NCBI GenBank assembly: GCA_019022495.1
Contig: JAFEKR010000025.1
Coordinates: 496,001 to 560,000 of the forward strand
Direction of reading: 5' to 3'
Source of the DNA: Epichloe hybrida
Lineage: Eukaryota > Ascomycota > Sordariomycetes > Hypocreales > Clavicipitaceae
Length of the DNA stretch: 64,000 nucleotides
Every line of letters begins with the position of its first letter. The first letter of the stretch is position 1. The notes beneath the pieces are model-generated. The model was given only the letters and a program-made list of their open reading frames with translations, made no database searches and was not told the DNA's origin. The position numbers and the translations under genes were made by a program. Of this stretch, positions 22,201-33,300 are shown piece by piece.

Positions 22201-25200
22201 TAAGTTAAGATTAATAACCTTGCTAATATACTTATCTAAGGTAATAAGACTATACCTATTGTGTAATAATAGGGCTATCCTTAGTAGTTACTAGAAGCAA
22301 GAGAAACAGTTGCCTTCCACCTTTTAGAAAGAGATATTCGTTAATTACATTATTAACTTAGTTACCCTTCTGTTTAATAGCTCGCAAAGATCCTTTACTA
22401 AGCTAGTTATAAAGTTAAACGCTAGGCAATTAAGAAATTAATGAAGGTCTACTACTATTACTAGATACACGGAAAGGCCCCTAGCTAATTCAAATTCATA
22501 ATCAAGAATAATCACGAATTTAACTACGAGATCATTATTAATATTATACAGATTAATTGCTAACTAGTGCTTTATATTATTAATTTAGCAATATTATTCT
22601 AGGTAGCCTAATTCCTTAATCTAAGGAAGTAAAAGGCTTAAGATATCTAGAATGCTATCCGCAAATGTTAGATTAATACTTATCTTAGACCTCCGGAATA
22701 GATTATATATAACGCTAGTAATAACTTCGCTTCCGCTAAGTTTAAGCACTATGCTTAACTAATATTAATTAAGACTAATAAGATGCTAATTAAAGCCTAT
22801 AATAGTATTAGAAAGGTTAAGAGATATCATAGACCTCTATGCTAAGCTTATAATATTATTATAGACTTAATTAGGACGGAACTCACGCTAGAGTAACGCC
22901 TTTAAATAGCTATTAAAGTAATTAATAATTCTATAGGCCTAAATGGTATTATCCTAACCCTACTAGTCTTTAGAGGCTACCTATAAATAATAGATAAGTT
23001 ACTACTAAGTATCTCTATTATTTAATATGCTAAAGTAATTCATAAAGCTACTAATAAAGTCTGCTACTATCTAGTTTTATAGCAAGTTTATAATGCCCTT
23101 AAAGCCTAGAATAGCCCTAACATAGTGCCTATATATTAGCTACCCTTATAGGCTAATGTATGCATATAGAGAGAGAAGGGTAGCTAGTATAGCCCTTATA
23201 AGCTGCTTACTACTAATAGAGAGACCTATATAGTTAATATACCCTATAGCCTAGTAAAGTTCTGCTTTATAGTAGTAAAGCCTTACCACAAAGACTTGTA
23301 TATTATAGAGGGACTAGAGTAGTAGGAGATAGAGCCTAATAACGCAGAGAAAGAAGGAGCTATATAACTAACTACTACTAATAAAAGAGATTCTCTAATA
23401 GAAGATAGTAAAGAGCTATAGACACTAGCTAAGAGAAAGCAAGGGAGACTAAGAAAGGCCCTTATAGTGTAATTTATAAGTATAGGAGAGTCTAATAAAG
23501 AGGCTTATAAAGCCTAAAAGGCCCTGAGGGGAAGCTATTAAGTTAAAGACTTATTGCCACGCCCTAGAGGAATAAAAGTAAGGAAAAGAAGACCTTATAG
23601 CCCTAAGAAGGATATTAGCCTAGTTTAGCTTTATGTACTTATAAATAAAGATTAAGAGAAGGCCTTTATTTAAGAGGTTATAACTAGAGGGATGCTAAGC
23701 ATAGCATTCCTTATAGTAAAGGAAGAGGCTAATTAGAACCTTGCCCTTTAGCTTTGCTAAGAAGGAAGGATTATAACCCTAGGAAAACCCTTTAAGCAGT
23801 CTAATTAAGCTAAGATTAATGCTTTGTAAGCTTGTGATATGTTTAAATTTATTAAGTTTAACCTAGCGAAGCACAGAGGTCATAGAATCTTTAATTCTTG
23901 TATAGTTAGAGAAATCAAAGGCAAAGGAATAGACTTGCTATATAAGAAATCCCGCCTTATTATATAAGGCTATAATAACAAAGGAAAGGAATTTATCCTA
24001 ACATAATCACTAACAATACAACAAGCAAGCTAACAACTAATCGTAGCTATCGCTCTATCATTAAGAAGAAGAGGCATTTACCTTTAGATTCGTAATATTA
24101 TATAAGCTTATACTTAATCGCATATAATGCTAATAAGGCTAATTATTGTAAGACTACTAAAGCAGATTGTATATCTCTTTCTAGAAGGGACTATAATTAA
24201 ATTAATTAGACCTCTTTATAGGATCACAGAGGCTAGAACCCACTAGTAGGTAACGTACTTCTATTACCATAGGGATAACCTTAATATAACAACTTTAACC
24301 TACGATCCCTGCTTATTAATTATAGCTCTAAATAATAAGAACCTCTTTAGTATTATTAGAATACAAACTAATAATATATTAGGCCTAAGTAATAATAACT
24401 TCTTCTAAAAAGAAGAGAAAGAGCTTTAGAAGGCTAATTTCATAGCTAAAGAAAAGCAATAATTAACCGCTAAGAATCCCCTTATCTTTAATAGGTGCAT
24501 CTTAACCTAAAACACTAATAATTTATTAATCTTAACCTAGAAGGGCTAGAGTTAGAAGATTAAGGAAGTTAATCCTTAATCCCTAATAGTAAAGCAAGAC
24601 TACATAGAATAATAAGCCTAAGGAAGCTATATTATAACTATATGTTAACTAGAAGCTTCCTATAACTTATTAATTATAGCTTAACACTAAGAACCCTCTA
24701 GGGAAGATATTACATACCTTAATGAACACCTTAAGTAGTAGATTAAGAATTAATAACACGGACTATAATATATCCCTTTAGTTCTTAAAGAGGCAAAGCT
24801 CTTTGTGTTTATAGATAGATCGCTTACTAACAATAAGGATCTAAGCTTATAGATTAGATATATAATTATGATTAGCAACAAGATAATACAAGATAATAAT
24901 ACCTTCATTATAAAAGGCAACATTATTATATATAGCTTAACAAAGAGCAAGAGAGTCACTTATAGCGCGCTTACCTCTAAGTTATATAGTATAGTTTAAG
25001 GCATAGATATTACCTACGCGATTTCCATAACTTTATATTAGATCACAGATTAATTAAAGATACCTCGAATTCTTATAATTCTCTATACTAATTCTTTTTC
25101 ATTATATAAATATCTTATAAAGCTAGGAACCACAAAGGAGAAAAGACTAATAATTAATATTATAGCTCTTTGTTAATCATATAAAAGGCATAAGATCTAC

Positions 25201-25515
25201 AAAGTCAGATGGATTAATAGTAATAACAATCCGGCGGATGTGATAATAAAAGCATTGCTAAATTTATTACTTTCCTCTTTAATTAATTTAAACAAATTAA
25301 TAATTTGTGTTAAAGAATAGGTGAAGAGACCTGCGATATTAGGAGACAGGAGCTTAGGTAAGGACTAACGGATTAATTTAATTAACTAATGCCATAATAG
25401 CTAATTAGAGTAGCGGATTCCTATTAAGGAATCTACTAGTGTACACTTTCCTTTAATCTAATTTTTATTATGTTTTTAAGCTCTTTAGCTATAAAGGAAA
25501 AAGAGAGATTACTAG

Positions 25516-25771
25516 TGTTAATTCCTTTAGATCTTTATTAGTTTAATTATAGCTAAAGACTAGACTAATTATAGGTCCGGCGCGATACATGTAATATAAT
25601 TAGCTGCATCAATTCGCCACCCCCTTTTGTGCCCTACATACGGATTTCGCCTACTTTTCTAGTATCTAGACTTTCCCTCTTTTCTCCCTCTTTCCTAGCT
25701 AGAAAACTAACTATTATTAACTTCAATCATACGGGATTTATTACCTGCGCAGGACCTTAGTGCAACCAACA
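25516..25771 (+). repeat. 3' LTR of the complete Copia element
   Basis: It matches the 5' LTR over its full length, with C-to-T and G-to-A changes concentrated in its first third. It is followed by the target duplication ATAAT. Confidence 0.9.
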
Positions 25772-25939
25772 ATAATTCTAAAGCTTTAAGAAGTTATATA
25801 TACTAACTTTATATATCTCCTTACTATAATACATAAAGAAAGTATAAAAGATAGTAATATTTATGAAGTATTTATATATAACTAATAGTATTAATTAAAT
25901 TAGGTTACATAACTAAATTAAGTTATTAAAATAATTAAA

Positions 25940-26740
25940 ACTTATTTTTAGTTATAATACTAGGATCCACTTTTATTTTATATACTATTACTACTTTCAT
26001 AACTATAATAACTTTAATAACCTTTATTATAGTTAGTTAAACCTATTTTAAAATATAATACTAGGACCCACTTTTATTTTATATACTATTACTACTTTAA
26101 TAACTATAATAACTCTAATAAGCTTTATTATAACCACTATAACTTATTTTAAGATATAATACTAGGACCCACTTTTATTTTATATACTATAGCTACTTTA
26201 ATAACTATAATAACTCTAATAAGCTTTATTATAACCACTATAACTTATTTTAAGATATAATACTAAGACCCACTTTTATTTTATATACTATAACTACTTT
26301 AATAGCTATAGTAACTTTAATAAGCTTTATTATAGTTAGTTAAACCTATTTTAAGATATAATACTAGGACCTACTTTTATTTTATATACTATAATTACTT
26401 TAATAACTATAATAACTTTAATAAGCTTTATTATAACTACTAAAACCTATTTTAGGATATAATACTAGGACTCACTTTTATTTTATATATTATAACTACT
26501 TTAATAACTATAATAAATGTAATAAGCTTTATTATAACCACTATAACCTATTTTAAGATATAATATTACGATCCACTTTTATTTTATATACTATAATAAC
26601 TTTAATAACTACAAAACTATAATAAGCTTTATTATAGTTAGTTTAACCTTTTTTAAGATATAATACTAAGACTAACTTTTATTTTATATACTATAAAGAC
26701 TTTAATAACTATAAAATAAGTCTAATTAGCTTTATTATAA
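25940..26740. repeat. ~105-bp tandem repeat, block 2
   Basis: About eight units share the core GGACCCACTTTTATTTTATA, then TACTATAACTACTTTAATA-like sequence and AATAAGCTTTATTATA. They are clearly the same repeat as the degenerate block at 8980-9640 but much better conserved with each other. No open frame is present. Confidence 0.85.
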
Positions 26741-26945
26741 TATTGAAAAATATAAAAGAGAAAGTTATTTTATTTTATTAATATTTTAAAAAACCTTAAA
26801 ATACTAAATAATTAAAAAGTCTAGCTTTTCTTATAGTAATTTACTTATTTATACTTATACTTATATTTTATTAGTTTATTACTTATTTATTTTTAATTAA
26901 ACTTTAACACTTATTATATTTTAAGTTATATAAGTAATATATATA

Positions 26946-27074
26946 TAAGCTATTATAAGCTATTATAAGCTATTATAAGCTATTATAAGCTATTATAAGC
27001 TATTATAAGCTATTATAAGCTATTATAAGCTATTATAAGCTATTATAAGCTATTATAAGCTATTATAAGCTATT
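26946..27074. repeat. 10-bp satellite (AAGCTATTAT)n, short block
   Basis: Thirteen perfect units of the same 10-bp word as at 18161-18730 lie in the right part of the outer hAT. The G variant is absent. About 200 bp upstream, the sequence at 26,745-26,930 matches that at 17,985-18,150, confirming that the two right ends are homologous. Confidence 0.9.
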
Positions 27075-27149
27075 CCTATTAAGTACATTAATAGTTTATT
27101 TATAGTTTATTTAATTTAACTACTTTAGTTTAACGTTATTTTAATTCAG

Positions 27150-27582
27150 AATAATAACAAATATTAAAAAGAAATAGTAAATAATATAATAACAAGGTTT
27201 TTCTTTAAGTTAAATTAGTAAAATAAAGTATTAACTATAATAGTATTATTATAAAGTTATAATATTATATATAACCCTAGTTATAGTAAAATCTTTAAAA
27301 AAGTTAGATATTAGAAATTAAGTAACTAATTAAGAAAAATAGTAAATAAAGAAAGTCTTATATTAATATTTATAAGAGAATATCTAAGAAAAACATAGCC
27401 TTATTAGATATAATATTTCTATTTTTAGTAACAATTACATGTAATTGTGTAGTTGTAGTTGTAATTGTTAATTTGTAATTGTAATTAATTGTAATTGTAA
27501 AATTTGGGTTGTAATTAATTGTAATTATTACAACTACAACTACACAATTACATTTGTAGTTGTAATTAAATACAATTCTCTG
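27150..27582. repeat. Right terminal arm of outer hAT
   Basis: This is the reverse complement of the left arm at 7145-7600, with GTAATTG/GTTGTAG subterminal units and the terminal CAGAGAATTGTA on the minus strand. Differences are mostly transitions. Confidence 0.75.
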
Positions 27583-27590
27583 ATATTAAT

Positions 27591-28331
27591 AACCTTATAG
27601 CCTTATTTATAAAGTGTTAGGAGCACGGAGGCTAGGGAGTCGCGGATAGGACAGTTATATAATGGAGCCCTTAGGTAAGCCTTAGCCTACGCAAATAACT
27701 AAGTAGCTGCTAGATAGCTATGTACATATAGTAAGGTATTTAAATAAGGACTGCCTATAAGAGATATAGAAGGTTAGAGTTTAAGACCTTTATATACCTA
27801 TCCCTAAGTAGTAGCTCTCTAGCTATAACTAAGAACCTTAGCCTTCACTTCGTTTATATCTCTCCTACCATAGTCATAACATAAAGGGAAAGTCTACTCT
27901 TTATAATAAATTTAGAGAGAGACTCTTTAAGAGATATAATATTAAGGACCTTAGCAAGTTATAATAGTTCTTAGGAGTTAAAATCATTAGAGATTATAAA
28001 AATTAATAATTATGGCTTAATTAGAAGTCCTATTAGAATAAAGCTATAATTAAATTTAATATTAAAGTCCTAGAATAGAAGCTAATAGCACTAATAACTA
28101 CTATTTTACTTAATTCCTTTAAAGGTAATATTAATCTAAAGGATTAAAAGAGATATTAATCCCTAGTTAGTACTTTGCTATATTCTATAATTATTATATA
28201 ACTAGATATTACCTTTATAGTATTATAACTATTATAGTATCTTTAATACCTAGGACCTTAATATATAGAAGCTATAGAGAAGGCTCTAGAGTATAGTTAT
28301 GTATAGGTAAATCTCTTAATTAAATTTAATA
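27591..28331 (+). mobile_element. Host Copia element, segment 2 (reverse transcriptase C-terminal half)
   Basis: Continuation of the pol interrupted at 7144. The first bases complete the catalytic box, then a solo LTR interrupts at 27615-27881. From 27,882 the frame continues with the LQQFLG-type and YQSLVSTLLY-type motifs of Copia reverse transcriptase, at about 27,950 and 28,155. The segment ends in the 15-bp duplication caused by the LINE-like insertion. Confidence 0.75.
27615..27881. repeat. Solo LTR
   Basis: A 267-bp segment begins TGTTAGGAGC and ends GTCATAACA, with identical 5-bp flanks TAAAG (27610-27614 and 27882-27886). It sits inside the host Copia frame, which reads through when it is removed. 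Its composition is less AT-rich than its surroundings. The structure indicates an LTR element lost by LTR-LTR recombination. Confidence 0.8.
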
Positions 28332-29716
28332 TATTATTTACGCTAGTTAGCTCTATAGATAGCTATTACTAGTACTCCTGCTACTAAGTCAAAAGGGAAA
28401 ACCCTATACTAGGAAGAAAAACCCCCTTACGTCTATATATAAGCTAGCGCTAGCCCTGTAATAGGTCTGCGTTACTTAGTGTGTTTCCTATTATAGGTGT
28501 TTATTACTAGCTTATACTAGCCTTATCCTATTAAAAAGAAAAAGAAAGAAAAGATATATAAAATAAAAGTTTATAGGCCCCTTCTAGTCTTACTTTAGTA
28601 TAATAATACACCTATCCTAAGTCTCTTTACTTTAGGCTAGGGCAGAGTAAATCCGGATTTATAGTGTTAATTTACTTCTTATTTACTCTTATACTTACTC
28701 TCCTATAGCCTTACTTTTTAGCTATCTCTAGCCTATTCCTACCTTATATATCTAGTAAAGTCTAAGCACCTAGTTTTATTTAACTAGTACTAGGGGAGGG
28801 TAGTTATAGCCCTAGACTAGGGCAGTCCTAGGTTAAGATTACTTATATATTATTAGATTTATTAATTATATTATACTTTATTTTTAAGTAAGTTATCTAA
28901 ATTATCCCCCCCCCTCCCTCTATAAGTATAAAAGAGAGCTCTTCCCCCCTAGGGTCCTAGTCTCTTTCTTCTTTTTATATTAAACTTCCTATAAGTTCTT
29001 CTTTTCTTTCTAGCTATTTAAGGCTATCCTAGGCTAGGGTTAGGTTATTTACTAATATTTACTATAGATTTAGACTAAATCTAGTATAATAGCGCTAGAA
29101 GTTATAAGTACTCTAGTGTTACTGCTTATCTAGCTCTAATCCGCCTAGGAATCTTATAAGTATAAGGACTTCCTAAGGAAGTCTATAACTAAAAAGTAAT
29201 ACACATAGGTTATAGAGAAGGGTCTATCTATAAGTTATATTTACTTCTACTCTAGGCCTAGTCTGCTACTAATTTGCTTTAGCTTAGTGAACTAAGAGAA
29301 GTTTAATATATTTCCTATGAATCTTATTTAGTTTAGGACCTTAGGCACTAGTGCTATCTTGTTATTAGTAGGTTAGTCCTACTCTGGCTTAGTAACGGGG
29401 CTAACTTACTAGATAGGGGCGGCTACTAACGCGTGTTTTAACTATTAGGTTTAGAACTATTAATGCCATTAGGTAATAATTAATAATCGCCCCTGCTCTA
29501 GCTTAGTTCTATATCTAATCTACTGTTTTAGCTAAACTTGTCTAGTAATTAAAATAAGCATCAGTGGTTAGTTAAGACCTAGGCTTCTATAGCTAATAGG
29601 GGTGTGGTGAGTCTGTTCCGGCTCGGTGGCGGGTCTGTTCTGGCTCTAATATCTTCCTCAATAGGCCCCAGAAGGCTTCCAGGACCGGGTCAAGAAGCTC
29701 TGCGCCAGCAATCGGG
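28332..29716 (-). mobile_element. LINE-like element copy C, truncated at the right
   Basis: The copy is flanked by a perfect 15-bp duplication TAATTAAATTTAATA (28317-28331 and 29717-29731). It matches copy B from its left end for about 1.38 kb and lacks the right 1.07 kb. If the element is transcribed leftward this is ordinary 5' truncation, which supports the LINE interpretation and the minus orientation. The last 120 bp near 29,600-29,716 are unusually GC-rich and little mutated. Confidence 0.6.
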
Positions 29717-29731
29717 TAATTAAATTTAATA

Positions 29732-30079
29732 GTAATAACCCTAAACTTAAAGCTTATAGTAATACTTTCTTTACTAATAACCTAGTTATAAGAAGAAGCT
29801 TATAGGGCTATATTATAAAGCTTTTTAAAGGTCCTATACTCTTTAAAGTAAGAAGATAAGAAACTATAATAACCTCTTTTATAGAAGCAAAGCTCCTAGC
29901 GCTATTATATTATAGTAAAGAGCTAATTACCTTTAAATAATTATATTAAGAGGTTAGATTATATCTTAGAGAAGATACCCTTAAGATTAAGTGTAATAAT
30001 ATATAGATAATTTATCTTCTTAAAGAGGAATTTATTAAGCTTATAACGCGCTTATACTATATTAATATCTATTATTACT
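29732..30079 (+). mobile_element. Host Copia element, segment 3 (RNase H)
   Basis: The + strand reads as Copia RNase H, with remnants of the YSNTFFTNN-like start, an EAKLLAL-like stretch, and the INIYYY motif equivalent to the usual DIHxHW. The segment is cut by the Gypsy element at 30080 and resumes at 36938. Confidence 0.75.
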
Positions 30080-30314
30080 TGTTATGGACTTGAGCTGTGA
30101 GCTCGGGTTAAGTCCGGCTCCGGAAAGGCTCCGGAAAGTATGCGCACTCTAGGCAAAGGGGTTAGGGCTTTATATAGACTACGCACGGACCGCACATAAG
30201 GGGATATATATCCGAATACTATGTAACACTAGTAAAGTTCTCCTTTCCTTCTATAAGAATAATATTCTTATTCTAAATGCTTATATATAGTAGCTATAAG
30301 GCTAGTTCCTAATA
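30080..30314 (+). repeat. 5' LTR of the Gypsy element
   Basis: 235 bp starting TGTTATGGAC and ending CCTAATA, where the final TA is probably a mutated CA. It keeps far more C and G than its partner. Confidence 0.88.
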
Positions 30315-33300
30315 TATATTATTCTTTACTATAGAAATAACCTAGCCTACAAATACGCTATTACCACTAGATATAATAGGTAATAATAAGTTAACACGCT
30401 TCTAATAATAAGTAGAATAGTAAGCGAAGTAAATCTAGTACTTAGCTTATATATAAAATATAGCACCTACACTAACCTAGATTAAGCAAAAACCCTTACT
30501 AATAAGTCCCCCCTTTAATAGTAATAGGGTCCTATTTATAGCCTAGAAGGGCCTTATAACTTATAAACTACTAGTAAATAAGGAGTTTATTAGTAGTAAT
30601 TAGGATTAGTAGTGTTTTATTTACTAGAACCTATTAGCTAAGGTCTAAGTATAAGTTATACCTTTCTTTAAGAAGGGTTACTTTAAGAACTTTTATTTAT
30701 CTTAGCTTCTTAATTACCTAGGGGAGATATTTAATAACCCTTACTAATAGGAAATAGCTATTATAAAACTTAACTAGTTAATATAATAATAGAATAAAAG
30801 GTTTAGTAACTTTTATATTTGCTTTAAATAGAAGTTAGCTTTAGCTAGGGGGCTTAGGTAAGTAAACTTAGTAAAGTTATCTAAGTTACATATAGCGCTT
30901 AATAAGTAAATAAGGGACTATAGTATTAGGTAAGATATTCCCTAGGCTAACTACATAGTAGTAATAGCCTGCTATTAAAGTATTACGCTAGATATTAAGT
31001 CCTACTAACTAGAGGAAAAGCACTATATATAGAAATAAGGCAATACAGCGCCTAGGCATAATAAGGCTAAGATATAGGATAAGGATATACTAATAATAGA
31101 TATTCACTCTATAGGTATATTAGGGACCTAATAAAATTCTAGAAAGTCTATAGGTTACTATAAGTTAGGTAATAAGAGGGGTAGTAAATAGGCTAAGTAA
31201 GTTACTTAGGATATACTTAATACACGCTATAATAAGGGTTAATGCTTATAATATAGCTTCTCTAAGCATTTCACTATAGTATACTTACTATATCCTACTA
31301 TCTATCCTTAGATAAAGTCTTCTATAAATGCTTATAATACTAAAGAGACACCTGCTATTAACTTAGATAATGAATTTATAAACTAGTTAGAAAAAAAGTA
31401 ACCTTATTATTAAGTTATTTAATAGGGGATATAGGGAAAAGGCATATAGGGGCTTTATAGTATATAGTTATTACTAGTAAGGACTATAAGGAGATCTGTA
31501 GTAATATAGATTTAAGCCCCTTCTTAGTTCTAGTGTTAATTAATAAAACTACCTTTATAAATACTTAGGTTAATATAGGTTATAACTACTACATTACTAT
31601 AAGTAAATGCCTAGTCTAAAAGCTTTAATTAGAATACCTCCCTCTTCTAACTAAGAGGTTAGTTTATACTACTATTAGTGTAAAATAAGGGGGAAAGGAG
31701 AGTTAGGAGAAATAATTATATATATTATATATAGTTTAGTTTTAACTAGATTTGGATAGATAGGAGATGCTAATTATAGTATATATAATCCTAGGATTAA
31801 TAAGGTAACTAATCCTAGGGATACTATAGATAGAATAGAATAAAATTAAGCTAGATATAGCGTAGTAGTAAGTTTACATTAGCTTTATAAATAGGTTATA
31901 TATATAGGCTATAGTAAATAGGAGAGTTAACTATCCTATAGTTTTAATTCTTAGCTTAACCTTTATAGGTTTAATATAATATATATGTAGGTAAAAGGAG
32001 AATATCTAGCTATATGCTATAAGCTTGCAGGAGATTATATTAATCTTATAGATTAATATAACCCTAGAACCTATAGAGGGGGAGCTTCTTACTTCCTTAC
32101 TAGAGGCGTTATAGGATTTTTAAGACTTATTTCTAGAAAGTAAGGTAAGTACCTTACCCTTATATTAAGGGAAGTTAGACTACTATATTTAACTAGAGTG
32201 TAATACGGATAGCAGTAAGCCTAACCTACTATAGGTATTTTTATATAATATACCCTAAGAATATTTACTTAAGATCTAGAAGTAAGTAATAGACTTAATA
32301 GATAAGGGGTGGATTTAAGTAAGCTTCTTATTAGTAGTAGCCTTAGTATTACTTATAAAGAAGCCTAGGGGTAGCTAGAGGTTTTATATAGACTATTACA
32401 TGCTTAATAAGATTATAAAATAAGACTATTACCCCCTACTATTAGTAAAGGAAACGCTATAGTTACTATTAGAGGTAAAGTAGTTTATAAAGCTAGATAT
32501 ATGATTAGCGTTTTATTACATACGTATTGCTAAAGGCAAGGAACACTAGACCGCATTTTAGACTAGGTTTAGCTTATTTTAATAGCTTATGTATCCCTTT
32601 AGGTTAGTAAGCGCGCTAGTAACTTTCTAATAATATATTAATAGTGCGCTAAGTAGGATACTTAGTGATTACATTACCACGTACCTTAATAATATACTTG
32701 TTTACTTAGGTAATTTAAGGAGGGACTATATGCAGAAGGTCCGTAGTATGCTAGCTAGATTATAATAGGCTAGCCTAAACCTAGATATTAAGAAATATAT
32801 CTTTACTACTAAAGAGATTAAGTACTTAGGGTTTATTATTTAGGTAAGGAAAGCTATCTATCTAAATAAAGAAAAGATTATAGTAATTTAGGATTAGGAG
32901 GCACTAACTAGGGTTTAGGGGGTTTGTGGTTTTCTAGGGTTTGCTAACTTTTATTATAACTTTATACTAGATTTCTTAAATATTATGGGTTCTTTAATTA
33001 ACTTAATAAAGAAAGGAGTCCTATTTTACTAGATAGAGGTATATAATAAGGCCTTTAAGGCATTAAAGTTAGCTTTTATATTATACTTAATCCTAGCTTA
33101 GTAAGATCCTAAAAGGGACACGTTAGTAAAGGTAAACTACTCTAGAATAGCCCTAGGGGGGTGTCTCTCCTAGTTTAGTAATAATAGTATTTTATATCTA
33201 GTAGCCTACTATTTAGCTTAATTATAACTTACTTAGCGGAATTATATAATTTATAATAAGGAGTTACTAGTAATTATCTCCTATTTTAAGGTATAGTTAG

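Larger units (their letters stand above)
19036..25771 (+). mobile_element. Complete Copia LTR retrotransposon, RIP-degraded
   Basis: Two 256-bp LTRs (19036-19291 and 25516-25771), both starting TGTT and ending CCAACA/CTAACA, are flanked by the identical 5-bp duplication ATAAT (19031-19035 and 25772-25776). Between them a decayed + strand pol runs from gag-like sequence (about 20,000-21,400) through a protease Trp-Ile-Ile-Asp motif (about 21,783), integrase (about 22,300-23,200) and reverse transcriptase (about 23,700-24,600) to RNase H (about 24,780-25,310). A purine tract at about 25,493-25,507 precedes the 3' LTR. Stop codons at former CAG, CAA, CGA and TGG positions abolish coding. It is the same pol family as the relic at 1-3632. 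Confidence 0.9.
7145..27582. mobile_element. Outer hAT DNA transposon (20.4 kb with nested insertions)
   Basis: Perfect 12-bp terminal inverted repeats CAGAGAATTGTA (7145-7156) and its complement (27571-27582) are flanked by identical 8-bp duplications ATATTAAT (7137-7144 and 27583-27590). These are the signatures of hAT elements. Inside the termini the inverted similarity extends for roughly 400 bp on each side (about 7145-7600 against 27150-27582), rich in GTAATTG/GTTGTA repeats. The element has been enlarged by a LINE-like copy, an inner hAT and a Copia element. No transposase belonging to this copy was recognised; the only transposase belongs to the nested element. The internal order suggests that two related elements recombined, because a second hAT left arm starts at 9651. 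Confidence 0.85.

Noticed and set aside
24750..24959. 69-codon minus-strand open frame
   Set aside because: It is the antisense shadow of the degraded Copia RNase H and is low-complexity hydrophobic sequence.
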